A stretch of 64,000 nt of DNA from Melieria omissa (Eukaryota > Arthropoda > Insecta > Diptera > Ulidiidae), in contig OZ020269.1 of NCBI GenBank assembly GCA_963971225.1, positions 26,825,783-26,889,782 on the forward strand, written 5' to 3'. A program made the translations under genes and the position numbers. Below are positions 11,289 to 23,331 of the stretch, piece by piece. The notes beneath the pieces are model-generated. The model was given only the letters and a program-made list of their open reading frames with translations. It did no database searches and was not told where the DNA came from. How positions within the stretch are numbered: position 1 is the first letter of the stretch; each line of letters opens with the position of its first letter.

Positions 11289-12079
11289 ACATTTTGTCAT
11301 TCTACATCAACGTGTGAAAAGTGTCAATATTTTTATTAGAAAATACTGTAATAGTAAATTTTAAATCAATTCTTTTAACAAAATAAATATCAGAGTTAAA
11401 AAATGTTGTCACGGCGTTTAATTGCGCGTCTGTATCCGCAACAATTGCAGTGAGTTTCTTTCATAATTTTTCTAAATTACATAATGTGCCGCATGAAACT
11501 ACAAAAGTTCTGTTTTGTTGCAAACAGCTACGCAAAGATGTCGCATGGTGGAGAATTAGGCAGCGGCGCCGGCAAAGGAGGCGGTGGTGGCGGCGCCATA
11601 CGCGAAGCGGGCGGCACCTTTGGCAAGATGGAGGCGGCACGCGAGGAGGAGTTCTTCTACAAGAAGGTAACTGCTGCAAAATAACTTAAAACCATGATAC
11701 AAAAAGAAAAGCAAAGAGTAGTAGAAACAATTTATTTCTCATTTTTCAATTTTCTTTTTATCTGTCTTTATGAAAATACTTGTATTTTATTGTATAATGC
11801 TTAAAACTGAATATGATGATTTAATACAATTTCGTTTCTATATGCGGCAGCAAAAGGAGCAGCTGAAAGTACTGAAAACCAAAACAGTAGCGGAACAGAA
11901 AGCAACTGCAACTGAATCGGCAAAGAAATAAATGCGCCCACCAAACATTGTGTTGCATAAATGAAGCGACAAAAAAGCAAAATAATGTTCTTAGCAACTC
12001 CCTTAACAAGACTGTTTTTGAATTAATTTCTTTACTTTTTTGAGTTGTAAAATTATAAATTATTTCGATTATTTATGCG
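11289..12079 (+). repeat. Segmental duplication, copy 2 (canonical IF1 locus)
   Basis: Partner of 9351-10083. It keeps the same exon order and intron positions, with introns of similar (first) and longer (second) length. Confidence 0.8.
11403..11931 (+). CDS. IF1: Mitochondrial ATP synthase inhibitor IF1
   Basis: Three exons: 11403-11449, 11528-11666 and 11851-11931, total 88 residues. IF1 binds the F1 sector in the mitochondrial matrix and blocks ATP hydrolysis when the membrane is de-energised and pH falls. The presequence [16 protein letters not shown] is basic. The mature part has the family Gly-rich leader ([12 protein letters not shown]), followed by the inhibitory core [20 protein letters not shown] and then [14 protein letters not shown] across the last intron. 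The C-terminal coiled-coil tail is short: animal IF1 usually runs tens of residues further with a His/Lys/Glu-rich helix used for dimerisation, whereas this one ends [13 protein letters not shown]. It lies about 0.5 kb upstream of the Mthfs start, divergent from it. The close duplicate at 9465 shares the architecture but not the inhibitory core. Confidence 0.9.
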
Positions 12080-14079
12080 TTCTAACCCTTGAATATAATT
12101 TATAAAATTAAGACTTTTGCTGTACTTCGATATTTTAATGTGGAATTGGCACTAAAAAAGAAAACATGCACTTTTGTTATTGCTTAATTATTATATATCA
12201 TATTTTTGTCATTGTTCAGAAGAAGTGGAGCACGCAATTAGAACTGAAGGAATATATATAAAAAAATCTATGCGAATCCATTGTTGTAAAGCTTATTAAC
12301 AGTTATCAGCGCGGGGGTGGAGCAAGCAAGAAAGAGATTTTTGTTCAAAATATACAAGCAATGCTGTCTGAACACAAAGCGAAGGATTAGGTAATCATGC
12401 CTATGGTTTCAGTAGCCAAACAGTAACATATGAGTTACAGAAACCTATGTCGACCGACAAAACTTGACCTTTATAGGACGCATGGACACATGGAAGCATG
12501 GACACATGGAAGAATGGACGCTGTCACGCAACGGCATAGCGGCCCTTGGGGTATTCGAGAGGAATATGCTTCGCAAAATCATTAGACCTGTTTGGATTAG
12601 TAACGACTATCAAATAAACAATGAACATTATGAATTGTTTAAGGACATATTTTAAAAAATAAAATGCCTAGTAATATTTTGCATTACACATAAGTTCAAC
12701 CTTGACGATGTTAATGCCCAATGACTTTGTTGCCATGTGCCTTTCCGCGCAGGAGATGGAAATCTTCGAAAGATACTTGGGACTAAAACCACACCTTCAT
12801 TCCCCCTGTGCAATTACCGCGTAGTGTCGCAACGCAAACGGTGGTTAAAGCTTAGTCTATAAATCCAGGCTGTGTTGTGCTTTGGCTACTTCTGGCTCGT
12901 TCTGGTTAGCTAAGTTCAGTTTTTATTGTTGTTATGCCTACGCAGCTTAACAAGCTTCCGTTGACTTGAACATTGCGTCAAACCTTCCTGGGTCTTCTCT
13001 CATTGTGGCCGAAGCGATTTTTTTGTAGCCACCCTGACTTGTAAGGAACTGCGTTAGGTGAAAGTTAACCCCACCATGCGTGAACGTTCACCGACTTTTG
13101 CTCGGACGGTCCCACCGCCACATCTGTCTGTTCCTCTTTCGATGCGCCCTGAATCCTGTTTGGAGCCTGTTCTCATACCAGGTATGTTCACATACTCGTA
13201 CAATCGAAAACAATGTGAGTAAAACATTTTCTTCATCCTCCACACCAAACAAAACAACTAAAGTGTTCGAAGCTTATCCTTTCACGTATCCTTTAGAAAC
13301 GTCTCTTGCACTTCGCTCCAGTGACATGCAATGATAAGACAAAAGCCCATAAGGAACGGATGAGCGCTCACTGCTGGCTAAGGAGCGCTGCCAAAGGGCT
13401 TCTCGAGCGCTCCATTTCCCGTTGGGATGATTGCACGAATATCTCAAAATAGAAAATTTCGCCGCAGGGATATCGATTTTTTTCATGTCATCCAAAAGTT
13501 TGATTTTTTTGTACAAAATTTTTTTTTTATTTTCAGTTCCTTGTTGCATGATCTACTCATAATGTCAAGAAATAATCGACCAGGGTTCTCCGCCTCCTCA
13601 GTCCTTCAACCGCATACATTTTTTGTTCTTACTGAAACTCATTTCGTATTCAATGTCAGCGTCAGTCGACGGTACAAATGAACACACAGGAGTTTTACAA
13701 TGCAATGTACATACAACTTCAAAATATATATTTTCAAAGGTTAACATTTCATTGACATAAATTTCAAACATATATAAAAATCCTTACATTGATAATAACA
13801 TTCCCGGCGCTCTTACATCGATCAATCTCTGGCACAGAGTATGTACGAAAATGCACCGAAGGACGATTCATTTTCTCCACATACTCTGTTTAGTTATATT
13901 TAAGTATATACGTAAAACCCCACTCAATAGTTGGATTTTTTAAATTTTCTTCAATACATTTTTAACAGCAAAAAAAAAAATTTAAAAAAGCCAACGAATA
14001 TATAAACATATTTGTTTAGCAAAATATATTGTTTTTTTTTTGTTTAAATAAAGGATTTCCTCTTTTTTTTTTAAATTAT
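12080..14079. other. Intergenic, with LINE remnant
   Basis: AT-rich DNA. The only supported content is a short non-LTR reverse transcriptase remnant near 12464-12655 (listed separately). The remainder, including 12720-13450 of more balanced composition, shows no convincing gene. Confidence 0.5.
12464..12655 (+). pseudogene. Degenerate C-terminal fragment of a non-LTR reverse transcriptase
   Basis: The 63-codon frame contains ALGVFERNMLRKIIRPVW followed by NEHYELFKDIF. This resembles the post-RT segment of RTE/Jockey-like LINE polyproteins (pattern ...FERKVLRKI.GP......YELY). No RT catalytic motif is present and flanking frames are broken, so this is a truncated remnant. Confidence 0.5.
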
Positions 14080-14703
14080 TCAATTGGTGGAATTTTTTTC
14101 GCTATCATCATCAGAGATTGGATTTGGAGAGTGCCGGGTCTTGCGAACGTTGTAGACTCCGTTCGTTTGCCATTCGCTTTTGAAAGTTTTGCATATTCTC
14201 GGATTGCTGAAAATGCCCTTCTTGTAAGTATTGGGCGGGGTTTGGGCTGTGTTGGGTATACGCACCTCGTTGTGGAAGAAGGCCTCCTCCATACAGTTCT
14301 TGTGCTTGTTGAGACAGCACGACTCGCGGAATGCGGTCGGCTCCTTGGCGGTGATCATCTTCTCGAACTCGCTCCAATTGCCGTAGCAGTTCTCGCACTT
14401 GAGCTTCGTTCCTTTGGTGTAGTGCTCGCGCAGCTTCGTGATCAGCTCGACATCGTGCAGATTGAAGTACTTCTCCTCCTTGAAGCCGCCTTGCAGTTTC
14501 TCGAGGCCGCCGCCCGGCAGTAGGGGATTGTTGTCAACTTTGTAATTTCGAAAGATGCAAGAGCTGCAAGTACAGCAGTGGTGAAAAGGTGCAAAACGGT
14601 CGGGTTTTTCGCAACGCGTGCGTGGGCTGGGCCCGCGGAACACGTACCCCAGAAGATTGGTCCTGAAACTGAAAAAGCCGCGCTGGAAGATGACTGATAA
14701 CAT
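14080..14703 (-). CDS. Unrecognised protein with mitochondrial-type N-terminus and weak IF1-like segment
   Basis: A single open frame of 207 residues starts at the Met complementary to 14701-14703. The frame is open further upstream, but this Met begins MLSVIFQRGFFSFRTNLLGY, a hydrophobic/basic stretch without acidic residues, typical of a mitochondrial presequence. A Cys cluster follows (HHCCTCSSC, about residues 41-49). A segment around residues 59-92 (LLPGGGLEKLQGGFKEEKYF...ELITKLREH) faintly recalls the Gly-rich leader plus EEEYF...LKxLK pattern of IF1. A second Cys-containing part (KCENCYGNW, ESCCLNKHKNC) and a charged tail complete it. Coding is favoured on this strand by the motif content and by GC-rich third positions; the plus-strand ORF over the same place is a shadow. 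I do not recognise the family. It is divergent from the gene starting at 15050. Confidence 0.6.
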   Translation of the reverse strand: MLSVIFQRGFFSFRTNLLGYVFRGPSPRTRCEKPDRFAPFHHCCTCSSCIFRNYKVDNNPLLPGGGLEKLQGGFKEEKYFNLHDVELITKLREHYTKGTKLKCENCYGNWSEFEKMITAKEPTAFRESCCLNKHKNCMEEAFFHNEVRIPNTAQTPPNTYKKGIFSNPRICKTFKSEWQTNGVYNVRKTRHSPNPISDDDSEKNSTN

Positions 14704-15049
14704 GTTAAAAAATATTTGTGTAGGGAATTGGAGAATGAAAAATTTCAAATGAAGGAAAGCACTTGGTGTTCTAGGTTCATGATGATTTCGGGCCGGTGCG
14801 AAGGGGAAGAGCAGGCGAAACACGAGAGAGCCGAAACATCGGAGCGACGTTTGAGGGGCCAGTCAAGACTGTCAAGTCGGCTCGAGTCGAGAGTTGAGTG
14901 TGCCTTTGCGTTCAACTCGATCGGCGACAGTTGGTTTGGGAAGGGAAAATGTCTCGTCTCATTTTCGTCAGCCGCAACCAGAGTTGTCAAGAAATTTTCC
15001 GTTCAATATATCAAAATTAGAAACATAGAAATCCCAACTACAGCTGCAA

Positions 15050-16317
15050 ATGTTTCTCACCAGAATGGTCAGCGGTTTTATTTGCTCCAAAAATTCAAAG
15101 TAAAAGCGTCTCGTTGCTGCTGCGTTTGTGCGCGCTTCGCGATCGCGCAGCGCAGCCCGTACACCGTTGCTCACGTTCGCTCTCTATGCCTTTATTGTTT
15201 CAGCAAAAACGCGAATAATCCAAATCAGCAACAGCAGCAGCAATCGCAACAGTCCCAGCCCACTAAATCGCCAAAGCCCAACAAGAAGGCCGAAAAATGT
15301 AAACGTTCGCTCTCGAAGACGGACTCGAAAAAGTCGATATCGGAGCTGCTGAAGAGCCCAACGAAAGAGCCAAACGCACAACCGCCGCCGCCACAGGCCA
15401 ACGGCAACAGCAGCAGCAGCAACGCTAATAGCAACAACAACAACGGCAACTCCAAAGAAACGCCCAGCACTTCGAAGGCCACACTCAAGCCGCCGACAAA
15501 GGTCAAGTCGGGCAGCTGGAAGCGCTCGGAGAAGCAAATCTCCAGCTACAACAGCATCTCCGTAACGGGCAAGAAGTCGAAATCGCTGCGCAAACGCTCG
15601 CCGACATGGCTGAAGTTCCCCAACAGTCCGGTGAAGATCGCCGAAAAGGTGACCTACGTAAGTCCGGCCGACTCGACGTCCGTGTGCCGACCCGGCACGC
15701 TCTACTCGGACGTGCTATTCGGCGCTGGCTCCTCCTGCCTGGTGAAGATCAAAACACTCACACCGCGACGCAGCTCCAACACCGCGCAAAAAAAACTAAC
15801 CAAGGCGCTGCTCAAGTGCACCGGCAATGAGAACGAAGCGTCCGGCAGCGAAACGGAAACCGATCGCGAGCTCTTTCCAAGCCTCAACGCCGACCCGGCC
15901 ACCACCAACAAGGCGTCCGCGGCAACGACAGACAGCGGCAAAAGCTCGCACAATGCCACGCCCATAAAGAGCGACGACGAGGCGGACGTGGTCATACTGT
16001 CGGAGACGAATGGCGTGCGCGGCGCCGAGAACGGCTTCGGCGACGACGTCTCCTACGGCAACTATCTGGAGCAGCACTTCAAGCAGATGAACGGCACCAG
16101 CGCGCTGGCGCAGAAGCCCACCGCCAAGCCGTTCACCGTCGACATACCGCAGTGGAATTTTCTGGACGCAGACATCAGCACGGACGCCTATCCGAAATTC
16201 CTGTGCCAATTTGAGGACGAGCACTATCTGAAGGCGGAAAAGATGGCCTTGCTCGGGCTGAAGCTGGCTCTGGGCAATGGCAATTCCAATCCGCAGCAGG
16301 GCAAGTTTAAATTTTAA
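15050..16317 (+). CDS. Unrecognised Ser/Asn/Gln-rich protein, two exons
   Basis: The main exon, 15204-16317, follows a good acceptor (TTTATTGTTTCAG). A 50-nt first exon at 15050-15099 starts MFLTRMVSGFICSKNS and ends at a GTAAAA donor; joining the two keeps frame and gives 387 residues. An uninterrupted ORF from 14716 reads through this intron, but its extra N-terminus is promoter-like sequence. The protein begins with a poly-Gln stretch, a Lys/Ser-rich part, SKSLRKRSPTWLKFPNSP, a basic Ser/Thr region, an acidic patch (SDDEADVVILSE), and a more ordered C-terminus (DIPQWNFLDADISTDAYPKF then LCQFEDEHYLKAEKMALLGL). It looks mostly disordered apart from that end. No family is recognised. It is divergent from the gene ending at 14080, with about 350 bp between start codons. 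Confidence 0.7.
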
Positions 16318-17568
16318 AATAGTCAGTTTTATTTTTTTCAAACTTTTTGACGCTTTACGATTTTTTTTTATACATACAAATAAAAGAACAACAATATTTT
16401 CGTGGTATTAATAGTTGGTGGCAGTTTGCAGAAAGTGTAACACAGTCAAATTAATCGTTTTTGACAAGAATTTGACGTCCTGTTGATTGGGAATGTTTTA
16501 ACTTATTTGTTGTTGACAAATAATGGTTGCTACAACAAACTTGCTCGTACTTAGTAAGTTTGCCAATAAATAAATCGATTGGCCCAATAACCGTTCAGAC
16601 CCATTTCTGGGAAAAGTTTTCAGTTATTTGCGCTTCAAGGGCATCGAAATTTAATTAAAACTTTCCATTGTCTTCCACATAAAAAAGTCCCATGCACAGT
16701 GGCGCCATTGCGCCAGTTTGTGTTATTTTTTGTGTGCCTCACAATTTGTAGCAACCGTTCGAAAACTCGGATTTGGCATGTTGTTTGCTATGGTTATTGT
16801 TGTTGTTGTTGTGTTAGAAGAGCACTCAGAGTGTGGGTTAATTGAAACAGCAACAGATGCGCCAAAAAAGGTGGCAGCGCTATTAACGGTTGAGTCGAGT
16901 AATGGCTGAAAAAATGCACAAATTGCACAAGAAAAAAATGTCTGCATGAATGTCGCTATGCACAAACAAAACTGGGCAACTAGGCAGTTAAAAATTTGAA
17001 TGCACACATTGAAAGCGATGCGATTAAAAACACAATGCGGCCGATTGTAAAATATGGCGCTATTTGTAGCGATTTGCAGTGAAATGAGAATTGAAATTTA
17101 CTGTTGTTGCAAATGATGTATGCAACAAAAATGCATTTGGTATTTTGTAAACTTATTGTAATAAATATTTTTCCTACATTGAATTTCATTTGTTGTCCAT
17201 GAAATATTTCTCGTTAATCCGATGCACAACAAATCTCTAATCGGCTTTGTATACTTCTGCATGAGCTGTAGTCAATCTTGATAACAGTAATTAGTTTTGT
17301 ATTTTTTTTCTGTTTTTTTTTGTTTTATTTACAAAATAGGTTTACTGATCTGTTTTATGAGGTGCATTTAAAAATGGGGGGTCCAACGAATTGCAGTCAA
17401 TGTGTTTCATCTTATTTTCGTACATCTCGTAAAAATGCAGCTCCTGATTAACTTCCTCTGGGATTAGTATTCCTGCATTTGTCCTGAATGTTTTGCAAAC
17501 ATTATTCTCGCTAGGGACCTTGCGACAGTCAAGTTTTTGTTAAGCTATCCAAAGCATGACTGTAGTTA
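16318..17568. other. Intergenic, no gene seen
   Basis: AT-rich sequence after the 15050 gene; an AATAAA-like signal at about 16379 may end its transcript. No coding frame, RNA gene or element is apparent. Confidence 0.5.
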
Positions 17569-18174
17569 TATAGGGTGTTTTTTTAGAGGTTTGTTTTTCG
17601 AATAGAGATTCGCATTTTGTGGTCAAATCTGGCAACTCTAATGTCATTTATGTTCAGTTTGGTTTGCCATTTCATCATGAACAGGTTGACAAAAGAACAA
17701 CGCTTGCAAATCGTGCAAATTTATTTCGAAAATAATGGTTCAGTTCGCGAAGTTTACCGCAAGCTCCGTCCATTTTATGGTCGACATAATCGTCCATCAG
17801 AGCAAAGTCGGTCCATCCATCGGTTAACCATGGGTCGTTTTCGCACTACGTTTACTCTATGTGATAATACGCATCCGCAGAGACGTCGAACAGTGCGCAC
17901 CGAAGAAACAATTGCCGCTGTAGAGCAAAATGTTGAAGAGGACCCGAATGAATCGATTCGCCACCGTGCACAGCAATTGGAGCTGGTTGAAAATTGGACC
18001 TGTAGAATTGGCTTTATTCGAGCCAGCCGCGGCGGCCACATGCCCGAAATCATATTTAAACATTAATGGCATAAAATTATCCTTCCAATAAAGCCAAATT
18101 GATGGACATTAAAACGATTTTCTTGTGTTTTATTTCAATTCGAAGTTCTATACCTCTAAAAAAAACACCCTATA
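17569..18174 (+). mobile_element. Mariner-derived MITE, copy 1 (rosa-like)
   Basis: The element has terminal inverted repeats TATAGGGTGTTTTTTTAGAG and the complement of CTCTAAAAAAAACACCCTATA, with TA at both ends. The inside carries an open frame whose N-terminal half is a mariner-type helix-turn-helix region (LTKEQRLQIVQIYFENNGSV, then REVYRKLRPFYGRHN) fused directly to the last residues of a transposase (SRGGHMPEIIFKH). The catalytic middle is deleted. Near-identical copies lie at 24461 and 29685. Confidence 0.9.
17677..18066 (+). pseudogene. Internally deleted mariner transposase (N-terminal DNA-binding part)
   Basis: From the Met of MNRLTKEQRLQ the frame runs 129 residues to a stop. It keeps most of the two-HTH DNA-binding region and the C-terminal tail but has no catalytic Asp triad. 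A truncated product could in principle bind TIRs; no evidence of expression is visible. Confidence 0.6.
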
Positions 18175-21100
18175 GAACCCTTTCCTAAACTAGAAAAGGT
18201 GTCTAAGAGAATGTAGAACCTGTCTGGTTCTATGCACAACCTTGTACAACCTCAGCATTGCCACCTTATTCTAAATCTATTCCCTAAGCATATTACAAAC
18301 CTCGTTTTATTGGACGCTATGTCCTGCCTAATCACTCATTATTCTATTTTTGACCAACTGAACTGAACTGTTTGCTACACCAACACACATTGTACTTTAA
18401 ATAAGCTACAAAACTATTGACAACAAGTACTCAGTTCCAATTTACTGTTTATTCATATTCAAATAAAGCATCAAAGCCCAAACATTTGCGCCGAAATTTG
18501 TGTCAAGTAACACAAATGTTGCAATTTGACTTCAGACTTCAGACCTTAACTTTGTACTGCATACGAATTTAATTAAAATTCAAATACCCCTAAGTAGTGT
18601 ACTCACAAAAGCAGCAACAACAAGAGTTTTGCATTACTTGGACTTCAGCGTGCGCCAAAGTGTCACACAGTGCACGAATAACAAATGGCCAGGTGACATG
18701 CAACGCGCTGCAGCTCACACAAAACAACGCTCAACTAGTCAGCCAACCAAATTCACTCAGTCAGTGAGCCAACTAATCAGTCATTCAGTTAGTCAGATTT
18801 CTTTGCCAAATAATGCGATAAACCTGTTCGCCAAAAAGCGGAACCTTTACAGCAAAACTATTCAACGGCTTTTTGGCCATTTATTTCTTCCACTGCTGCT
18901 GCTTATTTCATCCTTTTTTGGTTAGTTTAGCTATTTTATTGTTCTTCGCTTTCATTGAAAATGAATTGAAAAATTTGTTTACCAGACTTTAAGTGTCGGC
19001 GTATGGCGTATATTTCTTGCATTCAGGCGCAGAAATTTATGTGTTTGTGTATGTTTGTGTTTGGGCGCCTTTCGCTTGGCGCTTTCATAATATTATGCAA
19101 GTGTTTTGTTGTTGGCAAATATCAAATTCTATCCTATCCCAACTGATGGTTCTTAACGCTGGTGTTGTTGTTGCGCTATTGCTATTGTTTGAACTTTCCT
19201 CTAAGCGCGCGCAACAAAGGTGAAATTCTGCACAAAATACTTCCGCCTCGGCAGAGAATTTTGTTTTTGTATACAAAATGTGCATTTCATGCTGCAGGGC
19301 GAAGCATAGCAAAGCGCCAGGAAGTCAGGATCTACGTTTTGTATAGTAATAGCGCTCGTCTTAATCTTCACTCTGACTTTTGGCTAATGAAATTGTTGAT
19401 CGAAAGAAAGAATTTTAGTTTTTGGGCACACATTTTGTTTTGATATCTGCTGTGTGTATGTGTGTGTGTGTGTGTGTGTGACTATCCAGCATTTCATTAG
19501 TAGCAGTATTTCATTAATAATAAAGTGAGGGCGCTGATGGCAACGAAAGTGACCCAAACGGGTCAAATTCTGTCAGAGACAGCAAAGATGAATGTGCAGT
19601 TTCAGTGCAGCCGCAGCTAAATTTAGCACCAAAAAGTATGTTTTTAATTTCGTGTTATATATTTAAAGGCAGTGACCAGACGTGACTAAAATGCGAAATG
19701 CATTGAAAGCAATTATTTACTACATTTATAACCCCGCTTTTTTTTCAAAACTGGCCAACATACAATAAATATGGTATATATTAGCAAATACTGCATCATT
19801 TCTTAAGAAAATATATTATATAATATAAAAATTTAATGAGGTACATATATTGAGAAATGTCGGTAAAAGTTTGACTTCACCTTGAACCCATATTGGCTTC
19901 CACCTGTATTGGCTGTTCTAAAAAATTTAATCCAAAGACCTCAGGTGAAAATCTACTATAGACTTGTTTAAGTTTCAAATAAAAATCGATGTTGTCTAAT
20001 GTTCCACACTAAATAGAAAACTGAAACAACACAAATCATTATAATGAGTTCACACTGAGTTAAAAATATCGAATTATACACTTTTTTGAATGTAATCTAC
20101 TCACAAACTTAGTAAAGAAGAAAACCGAAACTTGAGAGCAATTTTTAAATTTTTTTTCAATTCAACAATACACAAATTTAAATTATTGTGGCAATATTTC
20201 ACATTGCAACACAAAGACGGTTTACTTAAAAAAATTTCAAAATAATAGAAAATATTTTTGCTAATTGTTATTATTGTTATTGTGTCTCGACATTACTTTT
20301 TGTATCTAAATCATGGAATATTTGCCTAAGAAGTGTTAGAGTTCTAGAGCTTGTTTACTTTTGAACAATTTTAGCTTAAAACGTGTTAAATAAATTTTGT
20401 ATCAGTATTTTTTAATTGCAGAAAAACTATTTAATATTTATGGAAAAATATGAAATTATTACTTTTTGATTTTATTTAACCATTATTTAATAAACAGGGT
20501 TTTGATCAAACGCATCCAATTCGTAGACTACAATTAGAACACAAACTTTCCCTCATATCGCTGCAAATTATTGGAAATTATTTTGGGGAAAACAGTAAAA
20601 TTTTTGTAATTTACTTTGAATTCACTTCTAAAAATATTAATTTTTCGAATTTTTACTTAAATTAAACCCAAAAATCAATCGTAGCTTTTGCTATAAGATG
20701 ACAAATAGGTGAAGTTGCTCTCAGGCAACTTTGAGGTCAAAAATACCCTAATGAACTTCTAATGGATCACTACTGCAACTCATAAATGGATCTCCATCTG
20801 GAATTGCTAAGACCCAATAATGGTCTATGTGTGAACATTCGTGGCCAGCTAGTTACACATTCTTACCTACTAACTTTGTTATTAAGACCGACTTTGATAT
20901 TAGATATTTCTATGAATTTGGAAATCTACCATTTTCCAGTAAGAAGTTGTCCAGAAAGGTTGAATATTTTTCCAAAAAAATGTATGTATAAGTATGTGGT
21001 ACTTCAAATTACACTTCGACTTCGACTTATGGTCACCGCGGCCATATTGAAACTGAGCAAATATGTTTGTGTGTCTGTGTGTGTGTGTATGTGTTTGTAT

Positions 21101-23331
21101 TAAAAGCGCCACCGATGATCAATCATTCAATTTGGCACTTTTTGCCACGTCAGTGAATGGTTACTTGGCAAACAAGTTTTTAAATCACACCAAAATTTTG
21201 TTGTTGGAAATTACATAAATTTGACACATTTAACGTAACTGGGACACATTTTACTTAAGCGTTAATTGAATTTGCCAAATGAAATGAAAGCAACATTTGC
21301 AAATTGCATTAACGAGTCACCTTTGACGCTTCATGCATACACACACGCACACACACACAGACATCCGCTTAGGGCTGCCTTCACTGTACTGTTGGCTACA
21401 TGTTGCTGCAACGGCAGCCAGCTGAATCTCATCCGCCTGCCGCATTTTCAACTCATTTAAACTTTAATTGAATTTGCCAAAGTTTAGCGCCGCTGCGCAA
21501 TCTGCTCGTCGGTATGTGAGCGGGCGTGGGCGTTATTGTTGCTGGCAACATTGATAGTTAAGTCAGTTGAAGAACACAGCCGCCGACACACAGTGGGCGC
21601 GGCTACACGCGACAGCAGCCGGCAGCCTAGAGTGCTGATAGTTTTAGGCTGCAATTTTCATGTACATATTTACTTGTCTGTTTGTCTGGCCACGTGGCAA
21701 AAGTGTGCGTTCCATAATGGGTAAACAATCGACAACACACCAGCGGTGTTTAATTTCCATACAACTGGTATTGGTTTAGTCAATTTCACTTCATTGTCTA
21801 ATAAAATGGCTGCTTAGTCATTTATTGCAGAAAGTGTACCATGGCTGTGTGTATGTGTGTGTGTGTGGATGTTTTTTAAGTAGCTACGAAATTTGGATGC
21901 GCTCTGAGTTTTGCACAAAATGCTACGCCTGCATATTTGAGCGGTTTTCAGCAGATTCAGTGCACTGCACTCGAGCGCTTGACAGCTGCTGCTGATGCCG
22001 CCAATGTTGTTGCTGCTCTTCCGCCTTTTCCCGGTTTTTTCTTCTTCGAGTGGCTTTACTCCATTTTCGCTGCAATTGCAATATTTATGTCATAAATTAT
22101 TCATGTCAAGTGAGAATCAGCACGAGTACAGTTGAAAGCAAAAACAAAAAAAATATAAGTGCAACTAAGAAGAAATAAAATAAAATAAAATAAAATCGAT
22201 TTGTGTGTTGCAAGCGCGCGCGCGTACATCCGAACGGAAGCAAGGCGACAGTTGTGACTGTGGCCTGTCGACTGCCGGCAGCCGATGAAGCTGTTGCATT
22301 CAAATTGGCCGGTTGACGGTGTTTTTAGTTAACATGGTAAATAATAATTTACATATTTTATGCGCACATCAAATTGTACGATTTTCGTGGTCGTTGAGCT
22401 GACGTCGCCATAGAAGAGAGCGACCAAGAAAAAGAGACAAGAGAAGACACTCAAATTGACAGTTGTGCTGTCGATTGCGGTGAAGTGGTGTCTGCACATT
22501 ATGTTAATTTTATTTTGGTAAATAAAAAAGTACATAAAGTGCTCATTGATTTTGCTGGATGTGAACGATTTTTCGTTGCATTGAAATATTTCTTAGTGTG
22601 TCTATTGGAATTTTACTTTCTTTGATTGATTTTTAGTCAGTAATAATTTTTGTATTTTTATTTTTATTTATATTTAATTTTTAATTTTTTTTAATTTTTT
22701 AATTTTTAATTTTAATTTTTTTTACTGAATTCAATGGACTCTTTTGTAAAACGAGCTGAGTTTAGTCTGGATTTGTAGGACTTGACTATCGTTGAAGTGG
22801 TTGCAGAAATGTCAATGAGCGCAGCTTGGCTCTCAATACAGACATTTATTTATTTATTTATTTTAGAATAGGATACATTAAGTGCAGTAATAACTAAGTC
22901 TTTTAATTACACCACAATCAGAATTGAATGGATTTTAAACTCTTCTCGTTTTCCATAACAAAGTTCATTGTCTCAAGTTGATTGAATACAATGACTGGTT
23001 TGCTGCTTTTTAAACGAAGACTGCAAATGCTAAACAAAGTCTCAAATGCCCTTCATACGCATTATTTGGGCTTTGTTTTGGCCACCGGTTGTATTTGTTG
23101 ATTGATTGATCAGCTTCCGATGGATCTAACCTTCCAAATGCTTTTCGACCGCCCTTCTAAAAAGTTTATGCATGAATATAAAACAATTGATGGAACCTGC
23201 ATACATCTGTTGAATAGTTTACTTTTTCAGCAGGTAAATTCACTTCGAAGAATACAAAGACGATGATGTCAGGCGGCAATGTGGTGGAGACTATTTTTGG
23301 TAATTTTTGGCAAAGCTGCAAATATTCAAAG
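18175..23331. other. Long gene-poor region, AT-rich with microsatellites
   Basis: About 5 kb without a supported gene. It holds TG/CA runs (about 19451-19480, 21062-21100, 21336-21360 and 21845-21865), an AAAATA-type run near 22170-22195 and TTTA runs near 22850. Scattered CAG/CAA-rich words resemble fly regulatory or intronic DNA. It could be an intron or enhancer region of a gene outside the window. Confidence 0.4.
19451..19480. repeat. (TG)n microsatellite
   Basis: TGTGTGTATG followed by an almost pure TG run. Confidence 0.85.

Noticed and set aside
14029..14523. 164-codon plus-strand ORF
   Set aside because: Shadow of the minus-strand gene at 14080-14703, which has the better presequence and motif content.
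14716..15203. N-terminal 160 codons of the long plus-strand ORF
   Set aside because: The sequence lies in the shared promoter region of a divergent pair, has no protein-like conservation pattern, and includes an intron with good splice sites.
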